Below, one piece after another: positions 1 to 10,548 of a stretch of DNA of 64,000 bases. Where the stretch lies: positions 2,418,001-2,482,000 of the forward strand of contig CP131915.1 of assembly GCA_030704225.1 (NCBI GenBank), read 5' to 3'. This DNA comes from Kosakonia sp. H02 (GTDB lineage Bacteria > Pseudomonadota > Gammaproteobacteria > Enterobacterales > Enterobacteriaceae). The notes beneath the pieces are model-generated. The model was not told where the DNA came from. It saw nothing but the letters and a program-made list of their open reading frames with translations, and ran no database searches. The position numbers and the translations under genes were made by a program. The stretch's first letter is position 1; each line of letters opens with the position of its first letter.

Positions 1-3000
1 CTGGTGATCGTCGCTGTTGCCGTATCAGCAATGAAATTGACCTCCTTGCTGGGCGTGGTCGCTGCCACTTTTGCGGTCACGGTATAGCGACCCGCGCGCA
101 AGCTGGTGACGCGGGTTGTCACTTTACCATCTTGATCGCTGAGGCCCTGCGCGCTGGACAGTACCGCACCCGCACTAACGATAAATTCAACCCTGACGCC
201 GCTAAGCCGATTGCCTTTCGCATCCGTGACAATCGCGGTGATGCCATTGACCGCCGTACCATTAGCCACCGCGTCATTGGTATCAACCACCAAATTCGCG
301 TCGGTTATCTGCGCGGTCGCAGCATCGGCAACAAAGACGGTCGACTTACTGATGACTCTACCGTTTACCGTCGCGTTCACCGTATAAACTCCGGCTTTGT
401 TACTCACGACCGTGGTTCGGACTTGACCGTCTGCCCCGGTGACCCCGGACGTTGCCGCAAGCGTCGCGCCGTTGCTGGCGCTAAAGCTGACCGCTACGCC
501 GGAAATGGGGTTGTCATTAGCATCAACGACGGTTGCCGTCACCCCATTTGTTGCAATGCCATTGGCAAGAGCGCCATCGGGCGAGATAACCAGGTTTTCA
601 TCAGGGAGCTGGGCCGTGTTTCCATCAGGCATGAACGTTGCTCTTACCTGTGCCGTATGGCGCGTACCCACCAGTTTTGCCGTCGCGTTAAAACTGCCCG
701 CTCTACGACTGGTTAACGTCGTCTTTGCTTCCCCTTGTGCATCCGTCAGAGCCTGCGCGAGCGTAACGTTGACAGGGATTCCCGGAACAAACTGTATCGC
801 CATTCCCGGTAAAGGGTTACCGAGCGCATCCGCCACTTTTACCTGCATCACGTTGCCGTCAATACCATTGGCGAGCGCATTCTGCGTCACGCTGCTGTGC
901 ACAAAATGGGCGGTTGAACGGTCAACAACAAACGCCACCGGTTTGCTGAGAGTGACACCATTCACATTCGCCGTAATGGTGGAAGTGACCGCGCGCGTAT
1001 GGGTAAGCGACAGCAGAGCGTGCCCCTGAGCGTCGGTGAGTGCAATGTTTCCACCGACTAGCGTGGCGCCATTATCCGCCGTAAAGCTGACAGCATAATT
1101 GGCCAGCGGGTTGCCATAGCGATCCTTCACCGTGGCGCGTAATTCGTTGGTTTTCACACCATCTGCCACGGCATTATTGGTAATAACAGCAAGATCGGCG
1201 AGCCTGGCAGAAGAGACATCGGCAATAAATGCTACCCGGGCGCTGCTGTCATTACCGTTACGTAAGGCCGCGGTAATCACGCCGTTGCCCACGACGCGGC
1301 TTTTCAGCTTCACCGTGGCAATCCCCTGATTATTGGTATCCACATCCAGAGTGCCTTTATCCGAAGCGCTAGCGGTAAATAGCGTTGCCGCCGACACATT
1401 GTTGCTGTCGGTGAGTTGTGACACGCGAAAGGTTAAACGCTGCCCGCTAACCGGCTGCCCATCACGATTGACCACTTTCGCTGCTATCGTGAAAGCATCC
1501 TGGTTATTGGCTAATTGCGCCGTATTCGGCGTCACGTCGAGTTGTTCAACCACGATGCTCGAGCGTGTCACGTGAATAATCGTCGTCACGGGATCGCCGC
1601 GGTTGCCATTCTCATCTTCGCCGATCGCCGTTAAGACATAATCCTGCGGGGCGCTGACTGCCCTGCTGCGGCTGGTCACATACGCCGGGACCTGCACATC
1701 TAACGCCGTCATTGACGGTTGATGCCAGCGCCCACCGTTCGCCGTGAAATTGGCTGACGCGCGCCATTCAATGCGCTTCAGCCCATACTTCGCTTTGGTC
1801 ACCGTAACGGGAATGCGCAACGTCGATCCTGCCTCGACAGTAAAGTGCTGAGGCACGGAAAGCGCCACCAGCAGCTGCTTGCGATACTGCATTACAATGT
1901 TGTAATTACGATCGACCAGCGCATATTTGCTCCCGATAAGGCTGCGTTGTATATCGACGTTATCAGCATCAAGTTGCCGCCAAAGCGGCACGCCGAGCCG
2001 GTAATTCAGAGCCAGATCGAAACGCGTATCGTGGCTGTCGCCAAACGAACGCTCACCGGAGAGGGTTAACAGCGGAAACGGCGAGTAATTCAGCCCCAGA
2101 GTTAATGCATAAGGATCGTTTTTAAGATCGCCACTGCTTGCCAGCGCAATATCTTTGCCAAAATAGCGCTCATATTTCAGTGTGCCGCCCCACTGCGGGT
2201 GCGAGGGCAGCCAGCCATCAAGACGAACATCAAACCCGTTAGCCGGACGTTCGTCATAATCTTTCATCTTGTCCAGGGAAGAGGGGTGCCAGTCGGTAAG
2301 CCCATAATAGGCATTGACTGACATCTTCAGGTAATCCGCCCAGGCTTCGCCACCCACACCTAAACGGGCATTCTTCCCGGTGTAGTCATAGTCATAAAAG
2401 GTGTTGACGCCGTACATCCCGCGACCGATCTGCTGGCGATAGCCAAGCCCGATATTGGCAATATTGCGTTCGTCATTCTTGCGCAGACCCAGTTGGCCAA
2501 ACAGCAGTTGGTTCTCGTTATCCAGTAGCGGCACCAGCAGATCGCCGGTGACAGCGCCATCGCTACCCAGCGAGGCATTTACGCTGCCTTTGTTGTCCAT
2601 CCAGTCGTTGATTTGCTGGTTGACAATCCCTTCTCCCAGGCTGCGCGCAAGATTTAATGACGAGTTAGTCATATCTTTCGACATCAAGACCTGTCCGGCC
2701 TGGGCGAGTTTCGGTGCCAGCGATTGCTCCGGTGTCGCGCTATTCACATCATTTTGCACAGCGTCGTTTTCACTGCCTAAGTCAGGCAATGATTGCGCCA
2801 GTGGCTGTGGGGGCGGGATATCGGGTGGCGGAGACGGGTGCGTCAACATTCGCGGCTCATTAACCAATGCCTGCAAACCGGACATGGTCTCATTCATGTT
2901 CCGGTAATCTTCATATTCCGTTGCCCGCGCCATGGGCGTTACGCTTAATAATAATGGGCTGAATAACTGGAGAAGTATTATTCCCCAGGCTGTACGCCGC

Positions 3001-3029
3001 ATCCAGCCGGGCAGTTGTATTGTCTTCAT
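1..3029 (-). CDS. Inverse autotransporter adhesin (invasin/intimin family), 3' end beyond window
   Basis: Outer-membrane adhesin, at least 1009 residues, still open at the left edge. It begins with a basic N-terminus and hydrophobic signal segment ending MARA (about residue 36), then a Pro-rich linker. The intimin/invasin-type beta-barrel follows (about residues 100-390; motifs such as NIGLGYRQQIGRGMYG and GVNTFYDYDYTG). After that come Ig-like Big-1 repeats, at least four in the window, recognisable by recurring VADAxTAxI, NGxTAxVxDAxGNPxxGxxV and TSxRAGxYTVTA blocks. The family inserts the N-terminal barrel in the outer membrane and exports the C-terminal Big repeats to bind host or cell surfaces. 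No LysM domain is evident. The start is ATG at 3029, with only a weak ribosome-binding site. It lies just downstream of a lipoprotein gene and a terminator, so it may depend on read-through. The C-terminal tip, which would show the ligand type, is not visible. Confidence 0.9.
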   Translation of the reverse strand, partial: MKTIQLPGWMRRTAWGIILLQLFSPLLLSVTPMARATEYEDYRNMNETMSGLQALVNEPRMLTHPSPPPDIPPPQPLAQSLPDLGSENDAVQNDVNSATPEQSLAPKLAQAGQVLMSKDMTNSSLNLARSLGEGIVNQQINDWMDNKGSVNASLGSDGAVTGDLLVPLLDNENQLLFGQLGLRKNDERNIANIGLGYRQQIGRGMYGVNTFYDYDYTGKNARLGVGGEAWADYLKMSVNAYYGLTDWHPSSLDKMKDYDERPANGFDVRLDGWLPSHPQWGGTLKYERYFGKDIALASSGDLKNDPYALTLGLNYSPFPLLTLSGERSFGDSHDTRFDLALNYRLGVPLWRQLDADNVDIQRSLIGSKYALVDRNYNIVMQYRKQLLVALSVPQHFTVEAGSTLRIPVTVTKAKYGLKRIEWRASANFTANGGRWHQPSMTALDVQVPAYVTSRSRAVSAPQDYVLTAIGEDENGNRGDPVTTIIHVTRSSIVVEQLDVTPNTAQLANNQDAFTIAAKVVNRDGQPVSGQRLTFRVSQLTDSNNVSAATLFTASASDKGTLDVDTNNQGIATVKLKSRVVGNGVITAALRNGNDSSARVAFIADVSSARLADLAVITNNAVADGVKTNELRATVKDRYGNPLANYAVSFTADNGATLVGGNIALTDAQGHALLSLTHTRAVTSTITANVNGVTLSKPVAFVVDRSTAHFVHSSVTQNALANGIDGNVMQVKVADALGNPLPGMAIQFVPGIPVNVTLAQALTDAQGEAKTTLTSRRAGSFNATAKLVGTRHTAQVRATFMPDGNTAQLPDENLVISPDGALANGIATNGVTATVVDANDNPISGVAVSFSASNGATLAATSGVTGADGQVRTTVVSNKAGVYTVNATVNGRVISKSTVFVADAATAQITDANLVVDTNDAVANGTAVNGITAIVTDAKGNRLSGVRVEFIVSAGAVLSSAQGLSDQDGKVTTRVTSLRAGRYTVTAKVAATTPSKEVNFIADTATATIT

Positions 3030-3050
3030 TATTATGTCATCAAAAAAAGA

Positions 3051-3076
3051 ATAAAAAAGCCGTTTCTAAAAACGGC
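3051..3076 (-). terminator. Rho-independent terminator after the lipoprotein gene
   Basis: On the minus strand GCCGTTT pairs with AAACGGC (3059-3076) around a 4-base loop and runs into a T-rich tract. It sits only about 22 bases before the start codon of the adhesin, so it may act as an attenuator between the two genes. Confidence 0.75.
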
Positions 3077-3097
3077 ATTAAAAAAGGGTCTGATTCG

Positions 3098-3538
3098 TTA
3101 AATATTGGAAAGGTTGCGCATCTTTTCTTTAACGATTTGATAACTGGTGTAGTGGGCTTTTGCACATAACGTATCCAGTTTTAAATCAAGCTGCATGGTG
3201 TATATTTCCTTCGCCTCCTTTCCCATAATGTTTTTATTGATATTCAGAAAGCGGTAACCATCACCAATTTTGGTGTAATCGGCAGAATAATTTTTATAGG
3301 TATCGGTATTAGTGCCACGAATGAAGTTAAATTGGTCGATACAAGGGTTATTCGTGGAAGCAATAACGATTCCATCGAAAAAAGGTGATTTGCGTTCTGC
3401 TATCGCCGTTTGTGACCCTTTCGCAGTGTTGTCCGACACCGCAGAGGAGGGTCTGTTTTTATTGGCGCTATTACCAGCACAAGCCGAAAGTAAAAAAGTG
3501 CACGCGGCACTTAATATAATGGCATTGAAACCTTTCAT
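3098..3538 (-). CDS. Small outer-membrane lipoprotein, unknown function
   Basis: 146 residues. It starts with a lipoprotein signal peptide with lipobox LSAC-A (Cys about residue 20), followed by a low-complexity Ser/Asn/Lys linker (about 21-50) and a compact C-terminal domain (about 55-146). That domain contains two cysteines, in CIDQFNF and DTLCAKAHYT, that could form a disulfide. I do not recognise the family. It is encoded immediately upstream of the inverse autotransporter on the same strand and divergently from a membrane-anchored winged-helix regulator. It may therefore be an accessory factor for the adhesin or its sensor, as small secreted or lipid-anchored partners occur in some invasin-like loci. 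The base composition is more AT-rich than the housekeeping genes next to it, which fits acquired DNA. Confidence 0.7.
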   Translation of the reverse strand: MKGFNAIILSAACTFLLSACAGNSANKNRPSSAVSDNTAKGSQTAIAERKSPFFDGIVIASTNNPCIDQFNFIRGTNTDTYKNYSADYTKIGDGYRFLNINKNIMGKEAKEIYTMQLDLKLDTLCAKAHYTSYQIVKEKMRNLSNI

Positions 3539-4036
3539 ATTAGCTTTTCCTTTAAAATTAAAACATTACCACGACGGGTACGTTTTAAACCGCGCAGACA
3601 GCAGCGCGATAATGCAACTGCCAGCCTGAGCGAGCTTAATAAAGGGTAATAATAAAAGATTGCAACTCGTGCCAGCCATTTATATCGGGAAGAATCAAAC
3701 AAACAACATTTATTGTTGCGCTGTAAATTTTATATAGAGAAATACCCATGCTTTATAAAAAAATAAATAACAAAACTTCAGCCTGCAAAAAAGAAATATG
3801 TCATTAAATGCCGGAAGGGCGATCCTGAAAATGAAAAAAGTCGGTCTGATTTATTGACAATAAACAGGACATCGACAATATGATTGCGTTTTTTGTTGTG
3901 CAGCTTTAATAAGCCTGTACCATGAGGATTTTGCTAACAGAAATAAAAGGCATTGTTTTTCCTTCACTATTAATGAAGTATCTAACGCGTCTCTGTTAAT
4001 TATTTTGTGATGAATATCATCCTAAAGGATATTTAT
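3539..4036. promoter_or_regulatory. AT-rich divergent control region between lipoprotein/adhesin and regulator
   Basis: About 500 bases without a gene, markedly AT-rich. A perfect inverted repeat TTATTG-A-CAATAA lies at 3851-3863. It overlaps a consensus -35 hexamer TTGACA (3854-3859), with TATGAT at 3879-3884 as a possible -10 (19-bp spacer, long). AAAGGA (4024-4029) is the ribosome-binding site for the regulator. The AT-richness suggests H-NS-type silencing, which is an inference. Confidence 0.5.
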
Positions 4037-4609
4037 ATGTATTTTATTATAGATAAGGAAATCTATTTCAGACCTGCCGATGGAGCCGTATGGAGGATCG
4101 GAGCTGAAAACGAAAAAAGATATTTAACGCTTGCCAGCAGCAGGTTGCTGGCTTTTTTTATTGAAAACCGTGGGGAGGTTGTCTCCCGCGATGCGATTTT
4201 TGAAGCCGTATGGGAAAGATATGGATTGCACTCATCCAATAATACGCTGAACCAGTACATCTCCCTGTTACGCCGGACGCTAGCGGACTTCGGCTTAGGC
4301 TCGCATATGATTAAAACAATTCCCAAAATCGGTTTTTTGTTTAGCACAGATATCACCGTTTCAAAGGTGACAGCAAAGCACAATGAGCCGGCGGCCACTG
4401 AACCGCCCGCCGGGAGCAATCGCTATAAGTCACTGGCGCTATGCTTACTCTTCCTTCTGTTCATTGCCTTACTGATTGGCGTATGGCAGAACCGGTCCCC
4501 TGGCGCTCCGATCTCCCTGAGCTGGCATTCTGCTGAAAAAGCCGAGCAATACCATGCCATCGCGCCTGATAGCGACAACCGCCCCCGGCTACTGGCTGAG
4601 GGCGGATGA
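4037..4609 (+). CDS. CadC/ToxR-like membrane-anchored winged-helix regulator
   Basis: 190 residues from ATG 4037, chosen over the in-frame ATG at 4007 because AAAGGA lies 7 bases upstream. Residues about 1-105 form an OmpR/PhoB-type winged-helix DNA-binding domain, with recognisable LTLASSRLLAFFIENRGEVVSR, NTLNQYISLLRRTL and IKTIPKIGFLF segments. A Thr/Glu/Pro linker follows, then one transmembrane helix (about 134-154, LALCLLFLLFIALLIGV), leaving only about 35 periplasmic residues. CadC and ToxR have much larger periplasmic sensor domains, so sensing here is probably through the membrane segment or a partner protein. It is transcribed divergently from the lipoprotein/adhesin pair, which are its likely targets. 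It is separated from groEL by a bidirectional hairpin. Confidence 0.8.
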   Translation: MYFIIDKEIYFRPADGAVWRIGAENEKRYLTLASSRLLAFFIENRGEVVSRDAIFEAVWERYGLHSSNNTLNQYISLLRRTLADFGLGSHMIKTIPKIGFLFSTDITVSKVTAKHNEPAATEPPAGSNRYKSLALCLLFLLFIALLIGVWQNRSPGAPISLSWHSAEKAEQYHAIAPDSDNRPRLLAEGG

Positions 4610-4614
4610 CGGGC

Positions 4615-4641
4615 AAAAAAAAGAGCGGGCTAAGCCCGCTC
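4615..4641 (-). terminator. groESL terminator (bidirectional hairpin)
   Basis: Perfect 8-bp stem GAGCGGGC/GCCCGCTC with a 3-base loop. It is followed on the minus strand by eight T residues. It ends groESL and also lies directly behind the convergent regulator gene. Confidence 0.9.
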
Positions 4642-4690
4642 TTCTTCGTTGAACTCGCGCCCGATTAAACCGGCGCGAGCCCGCAGCACA

Positions 4691-6337
<1,647 letters not shown>

Positions 6338-6377
6338 TTTCTTTATTCCTTAAATTCGTTCAGGTTCGCGCGCGTTG

Positions 6378-6671
6378 TTACGCTTCAACAATTGCCAGAA
6401 TGTCGCTTTCGGACATAATCAGCACTTCTTCGTTGTCGATTTTCTCAGCCTTCACACCGTAACCATCGTTGAAAATCACGATATCGCCCACTTTTACGTC
6501 CAGCGGTTGCACAGTACCGTTTTCCAGGATGCGGCCCTTACCGACAGCGATGATTTCGCCACGAGTTGATTTGCCTGCCGCAGAACCGGTCAGAACGATG
6601 CCGCCAGCAGATTTAGACTCAACTTCTTTACGTTTGACGATCACACGATCATGTAACGGACGAATACTCAT
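6378..6671 (-). CDS. groS: Co-chaperonin GroES (Hsp10)
   Basis: 97 residues. Heptameric lid of GroEL. The mobile loop with its GroEL-binding tripeptide (SAGGIVLTGSAA, about residues 21-32) is intact, and the protein matches the enteric GroES family end to end. AAGGAG precedes the ATG. First gene of the groESL operon. Confidence 0.99.
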   Translation of the reverse strand: MSIRPLHDRVIVKRKEVESKSAGGIVLTGSAAGKSTRGEIIAVGKGRILENGTVQPLDVKVGDIVIFNDGYGVKAEKIDNEEVLIMSESDILAIVEA

Positions 6672-6749
6672 TGATAGCTCTCCTTTGAGAAAGTCTTTAT
6701 CAGTTATGGTGAGGCCGGATCCAAACGGTTCTCCGGCTGGTGACCAGAG

Positions 6750-6781
6750 AGATGGGGTTAGCGCGCTCCCCCTTCAAGGGG
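6750..6781 (-). promoter_or_regulatory. Heat-shock (sigma-32) promoter of groESL
   Basis: On the minus strand CCCCTTGAAGGGG (-35 region, CTTGAA at 6778-6773) is followed by CCCCATCT (-10 region, 6757-6750). This is the arrangement of the E. coli groE sigma-32 promoter. It lies about 80 bases upstream of the groES start. Confidence 0.9.
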
Positions 6782-6910
6782 CAAAACAAAAAAAATTTTG
6801 CGAAAGTGCGACCGACGATCCTCCCCCCATTGCTGGCAGGCGCTGGCGCGGTCATAAGCAAAAGTGATTGTGATAATATCGACGCTCCTGAAAAGAGACA
6901 GACAGAGAAA

Positions 6911-8167
6911 ATGAGCGGATTAAAACAAGAGCTGGGGCTGGCGCAGGGCATCGGTTTACTCTCTACGTCCTTACTCGGCACCGGCGTATTCGCGGTACCG
7001 GCGCTGGCCGCGTTAGCCGCAGGCAGCAGCAGTTTATGGGCCTGGCCATTGCTGATTATGCTGGTATTCCCGGTGGCGATTGTGTTTGCCATTCTCGGGC
7101 GCCACTTCCCAAGCGCAGGCGGCGTGGCGCATTTCGTCGGCATGGCATTTGGCCCGCGGCTGGAAAGAGTGACCGGCTGGCTGTTTCTCTCGGTTATCCC
7201 GGTAGGGCTCCCTGCCGCATTACACATCGCCGCCGGATTCTGGCAGGGCATGTTCGGCTGGCAAGGGCCGCTGCTGTTAATGACTGAGCTGGGCACGCTG
7301 GCGTTAATTTGGCTTATCGGCACGCGCGGCGCGGGTTCCAGTGCCAATCTGCAATCGATTATCGCCGGGCTGATTGTGGCGTTAATTGTCGCTATCTGGT
7401 GGCGCGGCGGCATTACCTTTACAGACATTCCGTTCCCGCCGTTATCGCAGGTATCGGTGTCCGCGATGTCCGCATCGCTGGCGGTGATGTTCTGGTGTTT
7501 CGTCGGGCTGGAGGCATTCGCGCATCTGGCCTCAGAGTTCAAAAACCCCGAGCGCGATTTCCCCCGCGCGTTGATGATTGGCCTGCTGCTGGCGGGTTCG
7601 GTCTACTGGGCCTGTACCGTGGTGGTGCTGCATTTCGATCTCTGGCATAAACTCGGCGCGGCGGCGTCGCTGCCGGTGATTGTAGTCGAGCTATTTGGCA
7701 AACAGGCGTTATGGATTGCCTGCATTATTGGTTACCTGGCCTGCTTCGCCAGCCTGAATATCTATATCCAGAGTTTCGCCCGGCTGGTGTGGTCGCAGGC
7801 GGCGTATAAGCCCGACAGCGCGCTGGCAAAGCTCTCCGCACGCCAGTTGCCGGTTAACGCCTTGAACGCGGTGATCCTCTGCTGCATGATCTGCACCCTC
7901 GCCATTTACGCCTTCGACATTAATCTCGACACGCTGATCATCTATGCCAACGGCATTTTTATTATGATCTATCTGCTCTGTATGCTGGCGGGCTGCCGGT
8001 TATTGAAGGGGCGGTTTAAAGCGCTGGCGATTGTCGGCAGCGCCCTGTGCTTGCTGTTGCTGATTATTCCCGGCTGGAAGAGTTTGTACGCGGTTATCAT
8101 GCTGGCGGCACTGTGGCTGTTTTTACCGAAACGCCGCACGGACGCCATTCACGCTGTGCGCAAGTAA
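6911..8167 (+). CDS. yjeH: L-methionine/branched-chain amino acid exporter YjeH
   Basis: 418 residues from ATG 6911 (MSGLKQELGLAQGIGLLST), the start shared with E. coli YjeH; the longer reading frame upstream runs into the groE promoter and is not used. APC-superfamily inner-membrane transporter with about 12 hydrophobic helices. The E. coli protein exports L-methionine and branched-chain amino acids. Conserved blocks include VFWCFVGLEAFAHLASEFKN and YLACFASLNIYIQSFARLVW. An extended -10 (TGTGATAAT, 6869-6877) sits upstream. Divergent from groES and convergent with fxsA, as in E. coli. Confidence 0.95.
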   Translation: MSGLKQELGLAQGIGLLSTSLLGTGVFAVPALAALAAGSSSLWAWPLLIMLVFPVAIVFAILGRHFPSAGGVAHFVGMAFGPRLERVTGWLFLSVIPVGLPAALHIAAGFWQGMFGWQGPLLLMTELGTLALIWLIGTRGAGSSANLQSIIAGLIVALIVAIWWRGGITFTDIPFPPLSQVSVSAMSASLAVMFWCFVGLEAFAHLASEFKNPERDFPRALMIGLLLAGSVYWACTVVVLHFDLWHKLGAAASLPVIVVELFGKQALWIACIIGYLACFASLNIYIQSFARLVWSQAAYKPDSALAKLSARQLPVNALNAVILCCMICTLAIYAFDINLDTLIIYANGIFIMIYLLCMLAGCRLLKGRFKALAIVGSALCLLLLIIPGWKSLYAVIMLAALWLFLPKRRTDAIHAVRK

Positions 8168-8172
8168 AACAA

Positions 8173-8191
8173 AGCCCGGCGAAACCGGGCT
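8173..8191. terminator. Shared hairpin between convergent yjeH and fxsA
   Basis: AGCCCGG-CGAAA-CCGGGCT, a perfect 7-bp stem between two convergent stop codons. There is no long T tract on either side, so termination strength is uncertain. Confidence 0.6.
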
Positions 8192-8198
8192 GGGGAAC

Positions 8199-8657
8199 TT
8201 AACGATCGTCTTTATTATCGAGGCGGTTGTTGGGATCGTCTTTACGCTGATACTCCCCTTCAAAAGTATCGCCGCCGCTAAAGCCACCGCCCGGCCCGCG
8301 CGAAAAGCGCAAATGCGGCATCAGCTTCAGCGTCATAAGTTTTTGCACCGGCGGCAGGAGCAGTAACAGGCCGAGGAAGTCGGTAAAGAAGCCCGGCAAC
8401 AGCAGTAACAACCCGGAGATAATCAGCGACACGCTTTTGATCATCTCAGCCGCCGGGCTTTCACCCGCCGCCAGTTTCTGCTGCATTACCATCAGGTTTT
8501 TAAAGCCCTGATTGCGCACCAGCGACATACCAATGACCGAGGTAAACAGCACCAGGATCAGTGTCATCAGCACGCCAAAGACATGAGCGACCTGAATGAA
8601 GATCGTAATCTCGATGTAAACGTATAAGAAAAAAGCAATAAACGGTATCCAGCGCAC
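8199..8657 (-). CDS. fxsA: Membrane protein FxsA (suppressor of F exclusion of phage T7)
   Basis: 152 residues from GTG 8657, chosen because AGGAG lies 5 bases upstream and the product then begins VRWIPFIAFFLYVYIEI, as E. coli FxsA does; the upstream in-frame ATG would add 36 unrelated residues. Cytoplasmic-membrane protein with several hydrophobic segments (residues about 3-50 and 75-105) and a hydrophilic Gly/Asp-rich tail. In E. coli its overproduction relieves F-plasmid exclusion of phage T7; its normal role is unknown. Divergent from aspA. Confidence 0.93.
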   Translation of the reverse strand: MRWIPFIAFFLYVYIEITIFIQVAHVFGVLMTLILVLFTSVIGMSLVRNQGFKNLMVMQQKLAAGESPAAEMIKSVSLIISGLLLLLPGFFTDFLGLLLLLPPVQKLMTLKLMPHLRFSRGPGGGFSGGDTFEGEYQRKDDPNNRLDNKDDR

Positions 8658-8792
8658 TGGCTTCTCCTGTGAACAAACAGACGCCATCAGGCCCCTGTTA
8701 AGATGAGTTTGCGAATCGCATAGAGGTGAGATGGTGGCAAAGTCGGAAAATTCAATTTCGCGCATGATGTAAAGTTTTGTTTGTTACGCAGC

Positions 8793-8808
8793 GGTGACTC
8801 ATTTCACA
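8793..8808. promoter_or_regulatory. Candidate CRP site in the fxsA-aspA control region
   Basis: GGTGA-N6-TCACA matches the CRP consensus TGTGA-N6-TCACA at 9 of 10 positions. It lies about 190 bases before the aspA start; aspA is known to be CRP-activated in E. coli. Assignment is by motif only. Confidence 0.55.
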
Positions 8809-8994
8809 TATTAGTAATAATGATGGTCTGACGAATATAATAAGTGATCCCGATTACGGCAATTCACACTCGCCAGCATATAATTTCAGTTATCTGGCCG
8901 ATTGAGGGAATAATCGTCGGTCGAAAAAGACACATAACCACGTAAATACTGTGTGTTTGGTGTATTCATTCGTAGCTTGAAAAAGAAGGTTCAC

Positions 8995-10431
8995 ATGTTA
9001 AACAACATTCGTATCGAAGAAGACTTGTTAGGTACCAGGGAAGTGCCAGCGGATGCCTACTATGGCGTGCATACTCTGAGAGCGATTGAAAACTTTTATA
9101 TCAGCAACAGCAAAATCAGTGACATACCTGAATTTGTTCGTGGCATGGTGATGGTAAAAAAAGCAGCGGCGCTGGCAAATAAAGAGCTGCAAACCATTCC
9201 TAAAAGTATTGCGAACGCTATTGTTGCCGCATGTGATGAGGTTCTGAACAATGGCAAATGCATGGATCAGTTCCCGGTAGACGTCTATCAGGGCGGCGCG
9301 GGAACCTCGGTGAACATGAACACCAACGAAGTGCTGGCAAACATTGGCCTCGAGCTGATGGGCCATCAAAAAGGTGAATACCAGTACCTCAACCCCAACG
9401 ATCACGTTAACAAATGCCAGTCGACCAACGATGCCTACCCGACCGGGTTCCGCATTGCGGTCTACGCCTCGATTGTCAAACTGATCGATGCCATCAAACA
9501 GCTTGGCGAAGGCTTTGAAAGCAAAGCGGTGGAGTTCAAAGACATCCTCAAGATGGGCCGCACGCAGTTGCAGGACGCGGTGCCGATGACCCTCGGTCAG
9601 GAGTTCCACGCCTTCAATGTGCTACTGAATGAAGAGACCAAAAACCTGCTGCGTACCGCAGAACTGCTGCTGGAAGTGAACCTCGGCGCGACGGCTATCG
9701 GTACGCGCCTGAATACACCGGACGGCTACCAGCATCTGGCGGTGCAGAAACTGGCGGAAGTCAGCAACCTGCCCGTTGTTCCGGCAGAAGATCTGATTGA
9801 AGCCACCTCCGACTGCGGCGCCTACGTGATGGTTCACAGCTCGCTGAAACGCCTGGCGGTAAAACTCTCCAAGATCTGTAACGACCTGCGCCTGCTCTCT
9901 TCCGGACCGCGCGCCGGGCTGAACGAAATCAACCTGCCGGAACTGCAAGCGGGCTCCTCCATCATGCCGGCCAAAGTCAACCCGGTGGTGCCGGAAGTGG
10001 TCAACCAGGTGTGCTTTAAAGTGATCGGCAACGACACTACCGTCACCATGGCCTCTGAAGCAGGTCAATTGCAGTTGAACGTAATGGAGCCGGTGATCGG
10101 CCAGGCGATGTTCGAGTCGATTCATATTCTGACCAACGCCTGCTATAACCTGCTGGAAAAATGCATTAACGGCATTACCGCCAACAAAGACGTGTGCGAA
10201 GGCTACGTCTACAACTCTATCGGCATCGTCACCTACCTCAACCCGTTTATCGGCCACCACAACGGCGATATTGTTGGTAAGATTTGCGCCGAAACCGGTA
10301 AGAGCGTGCGTGAAGTGGTGCTGGAGCGCGGCCTGCTGACAGAAGCTGAACTGGATGACATCTTCTCAGCGCAGAACCTGATGCACCCGGCGTATAAAGC
10401 GAAACGGTATACCGATGAAAGCGAACAGTAA
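8995..10431 (+). CDS. aspA: Aspartate ammonia-lyase (aspartase)
   Basis: 478 residues from ATG 8995 (MLNNIRIEEDLLGTREVPAD), with AAGAAGG just upstream; a longer frame from 8953 is unlikely. Cytosolic tetramer that interconverts L-aspartate with fumarate and ammonia. It carries the fumarase/aspartase signature GSSIMPAKVNP (about residues 320-330), whose Ser is the catalytic base. Nearly identical to E. coli AspA to the C-terminus KAKRYTDESEQ. It is followed by a terminator and dcuA, which takes up aspartate and exchanges it for fumarate or succinate during anaerobic growth. Confidence 0.98.
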   Translation: MLNNIRIEEDLLGTREVPADAYYGVHTLRAIENFYISNSKISDIPEFVRGMVMVKKAAALANKELQTIPKSIANAIVAACDEVLNNGKCMDQFPVDVYQGGAGTSVNMNTNEVLANIGLELMGHQKGEYQYLNPNDHVNKCQSTNDAYPTGFRIAVYASIVKLIDAIKQLGEGFESKAVEFKDILKMGRTQLQDAVPMTLGQEFHAFNVLLNEETKNLLRTAELLLEVNLGATAIGTRLNTPDGYQHLAVQKLAEVSNLPVVPAEDLIEATSDCGAYVMVHSSLKRLAVKLSKICNDLRLLSSGPRAGLNEINLPELQAGSSIMPAKVNPVVPEVVNQVCFKVIGNDTTVTMASEAGQLQLNVMEPVIGQAMFESIHILTNACYNLLEKCINGITANKDVCEGYVYNSIGIVTYLNPFIGHHNGDIVGKICAETGKSVREVVLERGLLTEAELDDIFSAQNLMHPAYKAKRYTDESEQ

Positions 10432-10457
10432 TTTTCCCGGCAGTTAAAAAGTAAGAA

Positions 10458-10485
10458 GGCACGTCCTGAGTGACGTGCCTTTTTT
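10458..10485 (+). terminator. aspA terminator
   Basis: GGCACGTC-6 bases-GACGTGCC perfect 8-bp stem followed by a run of six T. Confidence 0.92.
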
Positions 10486-10548
10486 CTTATGGGTGGTTAC
10501 TAAAATATAACAATTCAATATCACTTAGTTAAAACAAGGAAGCCAACT

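Noticed and set aside
132..2907. Several plus-strand open frames opposite the adhesin gene
   Set aside because: The minus strand carries one continuous inverse-autotransporter frame with signal peptide, barrel and Big-1 repeats. The plus frames are its shadows.
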